From: an uncultured Collinsella sp.
GTDB taxonomy: Bacteria; Actinomycetota; Coriobacteriia; Coriobacteriales; Coriobacteriaceae
Direction: 5' to 3'
Length of the DNA: 64,000 nucleotides
Assembly: GCA_958352845.1 (NCBI GenBank)
Contig: CATWQC010000006.1
Location: 1-64,000 of the forward strand
Of the stretch, positions 24,159 through 33,776 are shown one piece after another. The translations under genes and the position numbers were made by a program. The notes beneath the pieces were generated by a model. It did no database searches. It was not told the DNA's origin and worked only from the letters and a program-made list of their open reading frames with translations. Within the stretch, counting starts at the first letter, position 1. Each line of letters begins with the position of its first letter.

Positions 24159-26108
24159 ATGGGCCTATTCGATAATCTAAAGTCTGGGCTGTCATCTGCG
24201 GGAAGCGCTCTGGATATCAAGGCATCGCCTGGCGATGCGAGTGCGGCGACCGTTCCTCAGGAGGGGGGCGCGGTCTGCAAACAGTGTGGAGCGCCGCTGC
24301 TGCCCGGCGCGACCTTCTGTGGAAAATGCGGAGCGTCGCAAGCGGAGACCGTTGAATCCGCTCCGATATCAAAGCCATTGCCAGACCATGCTGCTCCCAA
24401 AGGCTCATGGAATGATGCCGTCGACAAAATTATTTCGCAGCGCGGCTTTTATTCCGATGATCTTTGGGACGCCGCTGGCTGCATGTGTACGCAGCATGAG
24501 ATTCAAATCTTCGATGTGATTGGCTTTTGCAACGTTTCGAAGTGCGAGTCATATTATGTCAAGGGCGGTGGCTCTCTTACGCTTGATGACTTGGCACTCG
24601 AACTCATTGACATTGCCAGTGACTATTACAGGCTAATCCTAAAAATAAAAATTGATCGAGAGATTACTCGTGGGGGCGGCATCGTCATTACCGCAAATGT
24701 TCCTGACCCCGAGAATTCACTGGAGGCCAATCCCTTTGGTCTGATAGTGCAAGAAACATATGGTGACGATGCTATCTTCTATTATTACTTCATTAGCGAA
24801 ACTACCTATCGCGTATTTGTCGGTCCAGCTTTTACAGCATGGACGGATAATGTTGTCGCGATGACGTTCGCTCGGCTGAATTCTAAGGGCGACGAGGAAT
24901 TGCGTCCCGTTCCTTGGATTGTTGAGACAGAGCCAAAGTGCGGAAAGGTTGGGGCGTCGCTAACAGAAGCCGTTAACAATAACTCGGAAGAGTTACTTGC
25001 GCGGGCGGCTGGATTAATGAGGAAAACAGTCTCTTCTCCTTGTGATGGAGCTTTGATTGAAGGTGTTAAATCCTATACGATCCTGGACGATTCTATTGAT
25101 CCGTATCGAGCAATAGTTGAACTTGGCCATCAGATGGGCCAGGTGGGCTGGAAAGTTATCCAAGCGCCTGAGAGCTGGGCATATAAAGGCAAATTGATTG
25201 CTTTAAATGCTTCTGGAGCAGGCATGGGCCAGCAATGGTGGAACTCCTTCTTTGTTCAGGTCGAAATGACGGCCAGGGGTCATGTTTTGTATTTGTTTTA
25301 TTGGTCTGGTCTCTTCGAACAGGCATATAGGCTGCATGAAGAGGGCAAGATGCTGCGCCCAGACATGGAGATGGCATATCAAGCCGTGAGTCCGTATGTT
25401 GAGCAAATGGACAATTATATTAAATCGGCAGAGCACACTTTAATTTACGCAGTTGCGCAGCTCAACGAAAAGGCTGCTGCCAAATGGGGCATTTCGACCG
25501 CCGCGGGTCGCCACCTACCAAAAGGAAGTTTCGACGAATTCCGCGAAGCGTGTAGCGCGGGTGAATATGACAAAGCCCGAGAGCTTGATGAGAGACTATC
25601 AGCTCGCGAATGTCGTGTTTTCGACGACCCTCTTGCTGACACTCGATTCTGCGCGACATATCTGGTCCCTCTCGGTATGCAAGATTTGGAGGCGCTTGCG
25701 GATACAATCGAAAAGGCCTCTTCTGTTGAGCCCCTCCTTGCCCGTGTGGTTGATCGTCCTGATGGGCGTAAAGGCAAGCAGCTTATCGAGCTGACCTTTG
25801 CCGGCGAAGAAGCGGGCCAGCTCTGGCAGAAAGGGTGTCATTGGTATATTGTTCGCAGGGAGTTGCAGAATGAAATGGCGCTGCTCTACGTGTTTCTTTC
25901 TTCCTGCGAGATGGACAAAGCCATTGCCATGAAGAACAGCGGAGCGGTCTTGCCCCCGGATGTTAAAGCGCTCGCTGATGACTGCGAGGCGCATCTTGAT
26001 CGCATACAAAAGATGCGCGCGTCTCTTAAGCCTCCCGCTGGGATTGCACATGTTATTCGCTTGCTCAATAACGAATGGCTGAAGGAGAAGTCCCAATCGC
26101 AGGATTAG
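24159..26108 (+). CDS. Zinc-ribbon protein with about three tandem alpha/beta modules
   Basis: The 649-residue protein begins MGLFDNLKSGL and has one zinc ribbon (C40, C43, C54, C57). What look like three copies of a module of about 150-190 residues follow. Each copy has a beta region, then an aromatic strand (IFYYYF, VLYLFYW, LLYVFLS), a helix with a G-x-x-L-x-PD segment in copies two and three, and a closing segment ending in LN. The 19633 protein has one such module. The DNA is visibly AT-richer than its neighbours, as in horizontally acquired or fast-evolving genes. It has its own operator promoter and a strong terminator. No known family is recognised. Confidence 0.65.
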   Translation: MGLFDNLKSGLSSAGSALDIKASPGDASAATVPQEGGAVCKQCGAPLLPGATFCGKCGASQAETVESAPISKPLPDHAAPKGSWNDAVDKIISQRGFYSDDLWDAAGCMCTQHEIQIFDVIGFCNVSKCESYYVKGGGSLTLDDLALELIDIASDYYRLILKIKIDREITRGGGIVITANVPDPENSLEANPFGLIVQETYGDDAIFYYYFISETTYRVFVGPAFTAWTDNVVAMTFARLNSKGDEELRPVPWIVETEPKCGKVGASLTEAVNNNSEELLARAAGLMRKTVSSPCDGALIEGVKSYTILDDSIDPYRAIVELGHQMGQVGWKVIQAPESWAYKGKLIALNASGAGMGQQWWNSFFVQVEMTARGHVLYLFYWSGLFEQAYRLHEEGKMLRPDMEMAYQAVSPYVEQMDNYIKSAEHTLIYAVAQLNEKAAAKWGISTAAGRHLPKGSFDEFREACSAGEYDKARELDERLSARECRVFDDPLADTRFCATYLVPLGMQDLEALADTIEKASSVEPLLARVVDRPDGRKGKQLIELTFAGEEAGQLWQKGCHWYIVRRELQNEMALLYVFLSSCEMDKAIAMKNSGAVLPPDVKALADDCEAHLDRIQKMRASLKPPAGIAHVIRLLNNEWLKEKSQSQD

Positions 26109-26135
26109 ACGCCTTCGTGTTTGAGATTGATATTT

Positions 26136-26180
26136 AAGAAAACCCCGCTGGCGAGTTTGCTGTGCCGGCGGGGTTTTCTT
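26136..26180. terminator. Bidirectional intrinsic terminator
   Basis: AAGAAAACCCCGC (26136-26148) and its exact complement (26168-26180) put an A-tract and a T-tract on the two flanks. It ends the 24159 transcript and can also work on the minus strand. Confidence 0.85.
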
Positions 26181-26202
26181 GCTGCGATATTCCAAAACAA
26201 AG

Positions 26203-26236
26203 CGCCCTTCTAGAAGATTGATCTTCTAGAAGGGCG
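26203..26236. terminator. Strong hairpin between convergent genes
   Basis: A perfect 16-bp stem, CGCCCTTCTAGAAGAT (26203-26218) with its complement at 26221-26236, lies just past the end of the minus-strand gene. It has no clear T-tract, so it may be a processing or termination hairpin. Confidence 0.6.
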
Positions 26237-26283
26237 ATAAGGGGTTCTATTTGCTTGTTTACCATGCGTGCTTGTTGCCGCAG

Positions 26284-26916
26284 CTAGGGCAAAATGCAGC
26301 GCCGGCTTCCACGGGGGGCACCGCAGTTGGGGCAGAAGCCGCCTGCATTGCCAGCGGTCTGGGCAAAGCTGGACAGATCCTTACCTGCCGTCGCGTCCTC
26401 GAAGTGCTCAAGTACGGTCTGGACGGAATTGCAGAAGTCGGCTTCTGCTGCAATGTCGGTGTCGTCGAGCAGGCTGTCGACCTTCTTGAGGAAGCCCTTT
26501 CCGAGTCCGCGGTTCAGCATGTTGTTGAGGGCGGGACCGTCTTCGTCCATCTGGTTTGCCTGCTCCTCGGCTGCCTTTGCAGCCTGCTCGGCCTGCTCGG
26601 CACGCGTGCTCGGGCAGCGGTAAGTCTTGAGGTCAGAGCCCTGGAGGACGCAGACGTACGTTGCCCAAACCTGGGATTGCATTCCTGCTGCGAAAACCTG
26701 GAATGTGGGAAGCTGGGTCTTTTTGAAGAGACCGCCATCGACTACCTTGATCTTGCCGACCCTGATCTTATAGCTGTAGAGAGAATTATCCGTGAGGCTG
26801 TCGAGAGCATCGTTGACAACGGTGGTGCGGTCCTCGATCGAACGCTTTCCGACCGAGGTGACAATCGGATTTCCAAGATTGTTGCTGTACTCGAGGTTGG
26901 AGAGCTTAAGTGCCAT
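26284..26916 (-). CDS. Zinc-ribbon protein, frameshifted at its C-terminus
   Basis: The 210-residue frame has an N-terminal beta-rich domain (VGKIKVVDGGLFKKTQLPTF), a Glu/Ala/Gln-rich coiled segment, a helical part and half a zinc ribbon (FCPNCGAP), then ends in an unrelated RGSRRCILP. In the next frame, past a run of six C (plus-strand G at 26313-26318), the DNA continues as VEAGAAFCPSCGNKHAW and stops at 26259. That is exactly the missing half of the ribbon. One base has therefore been gained in the homopolymer, and the intact gene would be 26259-26916. Phase variation, programmed slippage or a sequencing error are all possible. It lies downstream of its own operator. Confidence 0.7.
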   Translation of the reverse strand: MALKLSNLEYSNNLGNPIVTSVGKRSIEDRTTVVNDALDSLTDNSLYSYKIRVGKIKVVDGGLFKKTQLPTFQVFAAGMQSQVWATYVCVLQGSDLKTYRCPSTRAEQAEQAAKAAEEQANQMDEDGPALNNMLNRGLGKGFLKKVDSLLDDTDIAAEADFCNSVQTVLEHFEDATAGKDLSSFAQTAGNAGGFCPNCGAPRGSRRCILP

Positions 26917-26963
26917 TTTGATTCCTTTCCATTAATGGTTCCGTCTGTCTTTCGACAATTCGT

Positions 26964-27000
26964 TTTCTGGAGCCGCGAAATATGATTCTGTTGCGCAACA
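26964..27000 (-). promoter_or_regulatory. Operator copy 6
   Basis: A perfect TGTTGCGCAACA at 26989-27000 lies 73 bp upstream of the frameshifted zinc-ribbon gene. At the usual distance the minus strand reads CAGAAA, a poor -10, so the promoter here is less certain than the operator. Confidence 0.45.
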
Positions 27001-27062
27001 TCAAAGATTTTTGGAATGTGGTGTTGTTGGCGAGTTGGCCGGTTGCTCGAAGCAGCGCTCTT

Positions 27063-27099
27063 TGTTGCGCAACGGATTTCTGGAACAACGCCGTATGCT
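27063..27099 (+). promoter_or_regulatory. Operator copy 7 with -10, for the acetyltransferase
   Basis: TGTTGCGCAACG (27063-27074) is followed at the standard distance by TATGCT (27094-27099). The ATG is 38 bp further on. Confidence 0.55.
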
Positions 27100-27136
27100 C
27101 AACTCGTCCTAAAGATATAAGAGAAAGGGCAGGACA

Positions 27137-27703
27137 ATGGCTGAGGTTGAAGTAAGGGCCTTGGGTCCCGATGACGTCGATGCGATGGTCGATCTTGATG
27201 AGCAGTCTGGTTACGAGGTCTATGAGGCATATGCGGATTACATTGAGGAGGAGGACGAGGACGGCGATGGAGACGAAGAGAACTGTTACCTCTGGGGTGT
27301 CTTTGCCGATGAGGAACTGGTCGGCTTTTGTGTGACAGGCGGTGCGGATGACCCTGACCTGCCCGATGCCGTTACGGAGCACCCGCTCAACGAGGACATG
27401 TCGACGTTTTTGAGCCATGTGTATGTTGACCCTGACTACCACGGTAACGGCTATGGCGCGCGCCTGGTGCACGATGCCCTTTTGGGATACTGGGAGAGCG
27501 AGGGCGAGCAGCAGCCTACATTCCTGGATCTGAGCGGATATCTCTTTGATGATGCTGATGCGGATCCGATGAAGCTCGCGCATCTGCTCATCGACTTCTT
27601 TGGTAAGAACGGGTTTGAGCCCATCCCCGATGATGAGCACGACATCACCTACACCTGCATGGTCTTGGATCCCAAGAACTTTAAGGACCCGGATGCAGAG
27701 TAG
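27137..27703 (+). CDS. GNAT-family N-acetyltransferase
   Basis: The 188-residue protein has the GNAT fold signature. Its central acetyl-CoA-binding motif A is VYVDPDYHGNGYGARLV (about residues 97-113, with the HGNGYG loop), preceded by the strand LVGFCVTGG. An acidic insert (EEEDEDGDGDEEN) lies near residue 45. The substrate cannot be told. GAGAAAGGGCAGG precedes the ATG. The gene shares the locus operator, so it belongs to the same regulon and may modify one of its proteins. It is the last gene before the second 220-bp repeat array. Confidence 0.8.
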   Translation: MAEVEVRALGPDDVDAMVDLDEQSGYEVYEAYADYIEEEDEDGDGDEENCYLWGVFADEELVGFCVTGGADDPDLPDAVTEHPLNEDMSTFLSHVYVDPDYHGNGYGARLVHDALLGYWESEGEQQPTFLDLSGYLFDDADADPMKLAHLLIDFFGKNGFEPIPDDEHDITYTCMVLDPKNFKDPDAE

Positions 27704-27823
27704 AGACTGCGATCTGTTGGTTCAGCTTCCCTAGTTGGTGCTTGACGGGGTCGGACGTTTAAGTTGTGATGGCTGGACGTCCGGCCCTTTTTGTTGCCCG
27801 TCGGGCCCGGTGCTCGGCACGTT

Positions 27824-28043
27824 TATCTCGATCTGTAACATCTGGCGGGGGATATGGGGTCTATTTGTTACAGATTGAGATTGTTCCTCGGCAGACAACT
27901 CAACTGTCTCAATCTGTAACATCTGGGGCTGGTTTTGCCCCGTAACTGTTACAGATTGAGATGTTGTCTTCAGACGGATTGGTTTGTCTTGATCTGTAAC
28001 AGTTGCGGGTCGATTTACTCGGTAACTGTTACAGATTGAGAGA
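27824..28043. repeat. 220-bp array of six alternating 17-bp inverted arms (copy 2)
   Basis: Arms like TGTCTCAATCTGTAACA and its complement start at 27824, 27866, 27905, 27947, 27985 and 28027. The steps of 42, 39, 42, 38 and 42 bp are identical to those of copy 1 at 529. Loops are again 25 nt and partly related in sequence (the middle loop matches copy 1 at 16 of 25 bases). The array lies downstream of the acetyltransferase and upstream of the helicase promoter in a 610-bp gap that holds no gene. Confidence 0.85.
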
Positions 28044-28108
28044 ATCGGCCGGGCCCACCTCGTCCGCCTCGTCATCTGTGGTTTACGTGGGGGCATACGG
28101 AGTACGGG

Positions 28109-28313
28109 TATACTATCCGGCGGCGAATCTGCTCCATCGCTTAGAGCTGCTGCGTCTGGACGGCGCGTGATAGGGCTGCCAAAGCGATCGCCAGCGTGCT
28201 GAGCAACGTCCTCTCTGTGCGCACCTGTTTTTGTATGTATTAGCGCACTACCAAGCACGCCCGCGCGGCCGCATGCCGCGCTCATTGCGCGTGCAGATAA
28301 GGAACAACAACAT
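28109..28313 (+). promoter_or_regulatory. Promoter and long leader of the RNA helicase gene
   Basis: TATACT (28109-28114) is a good -10, although no clear -35 stands 17 bp before it. Transcription from there would give a GC-rich leader of about 190 nt before the ATG at 28314. Long structured leaders are usual for DEAD-box genes that respond to cold or control their own level. No named riboswitch is recognised in it. Confidence 0.45.
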
Positions 28314-30563
<2,250 letters not shown>

Positions 30564-30597
30564 GATGCGCATCGCGCGCTAGCGTGAGACAAGCTAA

Positions 30598-30629
30598 GGG
30601 CCCGAGCAAATAACGCTCGGGCCCTTTTG
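30598..30629 (+). terminator. Intrinsic terminator of the helicase gene
   Basis: GGGCCCGAGC (30598-30607) pairs with GCTCGGGCCC (30615-30624) across a 7-nt loop and is followed by TTTTGTTT. Confidence 0.9.
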
Positions 30630-30735
30630 TTTGCCGTGTCCATCGCTAATTCAAACGTGATGTTCTCGGGAATGCATCTGGGGGATGCTGAGGACCTATT
30701 TTCCGCCATGCAGCAATGGGTCCTATGGGGTGCGC

Positions 30736-30970
30736 CGTGCATTTTTTGGAGTATTCTGCAGTTCGAGTTGTCTGCATATGATTCGACGTCGCCAACGGTG
30801 GCCTTCGGATATCCCTAGCGAGCGTTCCGAGTCAGATTTCGCCGTTTTCCGGAGCAGGGGCGCGTCATTCTCGCCATGTCGGGACTTAAAATGATACGGC
30901 GCCCTACAGTTTTGCCCACCCGCGGCGGTGCTGGCGCGGTCACGTTGCAGAATACTCCGTTTTTTGCACG
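30736..30970. repeat. Element with 25-bp terminal inverted repeats, copy 1
   Basis: Left arm 30736-30760 and right arm 30946-30970 share the inverted core GGAGTATTCTGCA, with a T- or A-run and CGTGCA at the outer ends. The inner 185 bp carry no gene. Sequence conservation with copy 2 (42496-42732) continues past the right arm to about 31052, including GGGGTACC and two ATGCAA-like blocks. The interior itself is not conserved. The 620-bp gap from 30564 to 31186 holds only this element, the helicase terminator and a possible -10 (TATACT, 31125-31130). Confidence 0.7.
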
Positions 30971-31186
30971 GGCCAGGATGGGGTACCTCAGGAGAACGCG
31001 GCGGTATCCAGTAAATATATGCAATCTGTACCGGGAATTATGCAAACCGAAAAGGCGGGCAGTATGGGTTGGTGTATCGGGCTGCCTAGCGCACCAAAAC
31101 GGGGAGCTCCCCCCCCATGCGCCGTATACTCTGTCTGAATGTGAAAGCGGCTTGACGCGTTGCCAGGCGTAGGGGAGGGTGTCTCG

Positions 31187-32071
31187 ATGAGCGTATTCGA
31201 AATTGTGTTTAGTCCGACGGGTGGAACGCGGAAGGTGTCTGGCCTTGTGGCCGGGGCACTGGGCAAGAATACCGTTACCGTCGATCTGACCGATAGCGGG
31301 CTAGATTTCAGCGCTGTCTCGATGACTGAGGACGACGTGGCCGTAATCTCTGTGCCGGCGTATGCCGGTAGAATCCCGGCTGTGGTGGCTGACCGGTTGG
31401 GCATGGTGCGCGGCAACGGGGCTCGGGCTGTTTTGGTTTGTGTATACGGAAACCGCGCGTTTGAGGACACGCTCGTAGAGCTGGAGGACGTTGCGAAGCG
31501 CGCCGGATTTAGGGTGGTTGCAGCGGTTTCTGCTATTGCTGAGCATTCCGTTGCTCGTCAGTTTGCTGCTGGGCGACCGGATGCGCAGGATGTGGCGCAG
31601 CTCGCAGAGTTTGCGCAGCAAATTCAGCAAAAGCTGTTGGCTGAGGACGCATCCGAGCCCTCTATTCCCGGCAACCGTCCTTATAAACAAGCCGGAGGTC
31701 ACCGCATGGCACCCGAGGCAACAGAGGATTGCGTCTCCTGCGGTGCATGCGCCGCGGCGTGCCCCGTTTGTGCTATCGACAAGGGTGACCCCAAACGAGC
31801 AGCTGGCGAGGCGTGCATCTCCTGCATGCGCTGCATTGCCGTATGTCCGCGAGGCGCTCGCAAGCTTGATCCCAACAAGCTATCCGCTGTTTCCCAGATG
31901 CTGAGCAAGGTTTGCGTCGTGCGGAAGGAATGCGAGCTCTTCATCAAGCGCATACGAAATTGGCGCAATGGGGCCAGGTTAATCTGCACCGACCTGGTGC
32001 AAACAAACCTGTCCCCAATGCACCAGAGCAAGGAGTGTCCCCGGGTGCCGGCAGAAAAGGAACGTCCCTAA
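31187..32071 (+). CDS. EFR1-type ferredoxin (flavodoxin-like domain plus two 4Fe-4S clusters)
   Basis: The 294-residue protein starts with a flavodoxin-like domain (SPTGGTRKVSG, FMN phosphate loop). It continues with a bacterial ferredoxin domain whose two cysteine sets are CVSCGACAAACPVCAI and CISCMRCIAVCPRGA. It carries electrons for an unknown oxidoreductase. GGGGAGGG precedes the ATG at 31187, which is preferred over an upstream in-frame start. After about residue 250 the last 40 residues (RLICTDLVQTNL onward) look like read-through into an intergenic CTGTCCCC-type repeat and not like part of the family. The true ancestral stop may therefore have been lost. Confidence 0.85.
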   Translation: MSVFEIVFSPTGGTRKVSGLVAGALGKNTVTVDLTDSGLDFSAVSMTEDDVAVISVPAYAGRIPAVVADRLGMVRGNGARAVLVCVYGNRAFEDTLVELEDVAKRAGFRVVAAVSAIAEHSVARQFAAGRPDAQDVAQLAEFAQQIQQKLLAEDASEPSIPGNRPYKQAGGHRMAPEATEDCVSCGACAAACPVCAIDKGDPKRAAGEACISCMRCIAVCPRGARKLDPNKLSAVSQMLSKVCVVRKECELFIKRIRNWRNGARLICTDLVQTNLSPMHQSKECPRVPAEKERP

Positions 32072-32082
32072 GTACCGCATAA

Positions 32083-32154
32083 ATACCGTTTATCGGAGAA
32101 AAAATACCGTTCACCGGTCATAATGATTGTTCCGGCTTTGGGCTTGTCTACAAT
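32083..32154 (+). promoter_or_regulatory. Promoter of the PTS operon with two operator-like direct repeats
   Basis: TTGTTC (32127-32132) and TACAAT (32149-32154) are a -35/-10 pair with a 16-bp spacer. Upstream, ATACCGTTTATCGG (32083-32096) and ATACCGTTCACCGG (32104-32117) are direct repeats 21 bp apart, two helical turns, as for an activator or repressor dimer pair. Confidence 0.6.
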
Positions 32155-32175
32155 AGCCCCCGTAAAAAGAAATGC

Positions 32176-32270
32176 GGAAGGTTACCGAGTCCCTCGGACG
32201 TGGGCCTAACCAAAGTCTTTGAACGGGTACGTCTCAATGGGCGCATTCGATTGATTTTGGTTGGGCTATA
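32176..32270 (+). promoter_or_regulatory. Putative RAT antiterminator overlapping a terminator
   Basis: GGTTA (32180-32184) and TAACC (32207-32211) enclose CCGAG/CTCGG in a small two-stem hairpin that looks like a ribonucleic antiterminator target of BglG/LicT proteins. The competing stem GCCTAACCAAA (32204-32214) with TTTGGTTGGGC (32256-32266) is followed by TATATTT. The two structures share TAACC and cannot form together. A BglG-type gene two places downstream supports the reading. The long loop and weak T-tract of the terminator are reasons for caution. Confidence 0.5.
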
Positions 32271-32291
32271 TTTATGAAGGGACATGCCACC

Positions 32292-32804
32292 ATGGGTTTC
32301 TTTTCTCCCCTTTTGGGTGGCTCGGACAAGCAGGCGACTGCGACTTCCGAGTTCGAAATTCTCGCTCCCGTTTCCGGCGAGCTTGTTCATCTAGAAAATA
32401 CCAATGACCCCGCTTTTAGCAGCCGTGCGGTGGGCGATGGCGTTGCCGTGGTTCCCCAAGAGGGAACGGTGTGCGCTCCTGTTTCTGGCACCGTCGCGGC
32501 GCTGTTTCCGACTGAGCACGCGCTGGGCATCATGTCCGACGACAGCTCTGCTCAGGTGATGCTGCATATCGGAATCGATACTGTTAAGCTTGAGGGCAAG
32601 GGCTTCCACGCGCTTGTTGCCCAGGGTGACCATGTCGACGCGGGCCAGCCCCTCGTCGAGGTCGATTTCGACGCGGTCCGCGCCGCCGGCTTCGATCCCA
32701 CGGTCTTCGTTATCGTGTGCGAGCGCTCGGAGAACTCGACTCTTCGTGAGCATGCTTCCGGCCCTGTTGCTGCTAAAGAGCCTGTCATCTGGCTTTCCGA
32801 GTAA
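32292..32804 (+). CDS. PTS sugar transporter subunit IIA (glucose family)
   Basis: The 170-residue protein is an EIIA of the Glc type. The phosphorylated histidine is H92 in MLHIGIDTVKLEGKGF, and the second conserved histidine is H76 (TEHALGI). It passes phosphate from HPr to the EIIB domain of the downstream EIICB protein. The ATG at 32292 has AAGGGA 8 nt upstream and is preferred to the ATG at 32274. It is the first gene of a four-gene operon for alpha-glucoside uptake and hydrolysis. Confidence 0.92.
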   Translation: MGFFSPLLGGSDKQATATSEFEILAPVSGELVHLENTNDPAFSSRAVGDGVAVVPQEGTVCAPVSGTVAALFPTEHALGIMSDDSSAQVMLHIGIDTVKLEGKGFHALVAQGDHVDAGQPLVEVDFDAVRAAGFDPTVFVIVCERSENSTLREHASGPVAAKEPVIWLSE

Positions 32805-32822
32805 ATTTTTGTGGTGGGTACC

Positions 32823-33677
32823 GTGGTTATCAAGCGAGTTTTTAACAACAACGTCGCAATGGTCACTTCGGACGATGGCTCCGAGCTCATCGTCATCGGT
32901 CGAGGCCTCTGCTTTGGCCGTCATGCCGGCGATGCCATCGACGAGGCGTCGATCGAAAAGACCTACGCGTTGCAGGAGGGAACTTCTCAGGACTCGCGTA
33001 CGATTGACCGCTTGGCACATCTTTTGGAGTCCATCCCCACCGTCAACCTCGTGATTGCCGAGGACATTGTTCAGATGCTCCGTCGAGAGCTCAATGTTGA
33101 TATCAACGACAAGATTCTCATTGCTCTCGCAGACCATATCAGCCTTGCTTTGGAGCGCGAGCGCAAGGGCGTCTCCTGTGAGAATCCGTTGCTGCTCGAG
33201 ATCCAGCAGTTCTATCGCAAGGAGTATGCACTTGCGGGCCGTGCGCTGCAGATTATCAAGGAGTATATGGGCATCCAGATGAGCGAAGAAGAGCAGGGTT
33301 TCATTACCTTGCATATCGTCAACGCCACCATGCCGCAACGCTCCGACCGTTTGATTGTTTCGGTCCAGCTTGTTCGCGACGTGCTCGCGATTGTTTCCGA
33401 GCGCTATGCTACGACCCTCGATGACACCTCGTTGCCCTATGAGCGTTTCGTCCGCCACCTGCAGTTTTTCGCACAGCGGGCGCTTGACCCCACGGCCGGG
33501 CAAATCAATGGCGACGCGCTGTTCCGAATCGATGAAACGGCGTATCCGTGCGCATTCTCGTGCGCGGACGCCATAGCCGCCCACTTGTCGTCTACCTATA
33601 ACGTTGTCGTTACCGATGCCGAGAAGAGCTATCTCGCATATCACATTGTTAACCTGCTTGGAGAACCTGGTCTCTAG
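32823..33677 (+). CDS. BglG/LicT-family transcription antiterminator
   Basis: The product of about 284 residues has the CAT RNA-binding domain (VIKRVFNNNVAMV, GRGLCFGRHAGD) and two PRD domains whose histidines (DHISLAL, LHIVNA, HLQFFA, YHIVNLL) are phosphorylated by PTS proteins. It would bind the RAT hairpin in the operon leader and let transcription pass when the sugar is present. The GTG at 32823 is chosen because it places the start ten residues from the NNN motif as in LicT, with GGTGGG as ribosome site. GTG codons at 32811 and 32814 are alternatives. Confidence 0.88.
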   Translation: MVIKRVFNNNVAMVTSDDGSELIVIGRGLCFGRHAGDAIDEASIEKTYALQEGTSQDSRTIDRLAHLLESIPTVNLVIAEDIVQMLRRELNVDINDKILIALADHISLALERERKGVSCENPLLLEIQQFYRKEYALAGRALQIIKEYMGIQMSEEEQGFITLHIVNATMPQRSDRLIVSVQLVRDVLAIVSERYATTLDDTSLPYERFVRHLQFFAQRALDPTAGQINGDALFRIDETAYPCAFSCADAIAAHLSSTYNVVVTDAEKSYLAYHIVNLLGEPGL

Positions 33678-33776
33678 GCATAACGTGCCCACACATCGAT
33701 TGATATAAGGCAAGGCTCACGGTCTTGTCCAGGGCACATCTGTCTTAATTTGCGGAAAAGGAAGGGGAGTACCGCT

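Noticed and set aside
23000..26200. Phage or integrative element
   Set aside because: Despite lower GC there is no integrase, att-like direct repeat, tRNA gene or structural phage gene.
30736..30970. Insertion sequence
   Set aside because: No transposase frame fits between the inverted repeats, and no target-site duplication is obvious.
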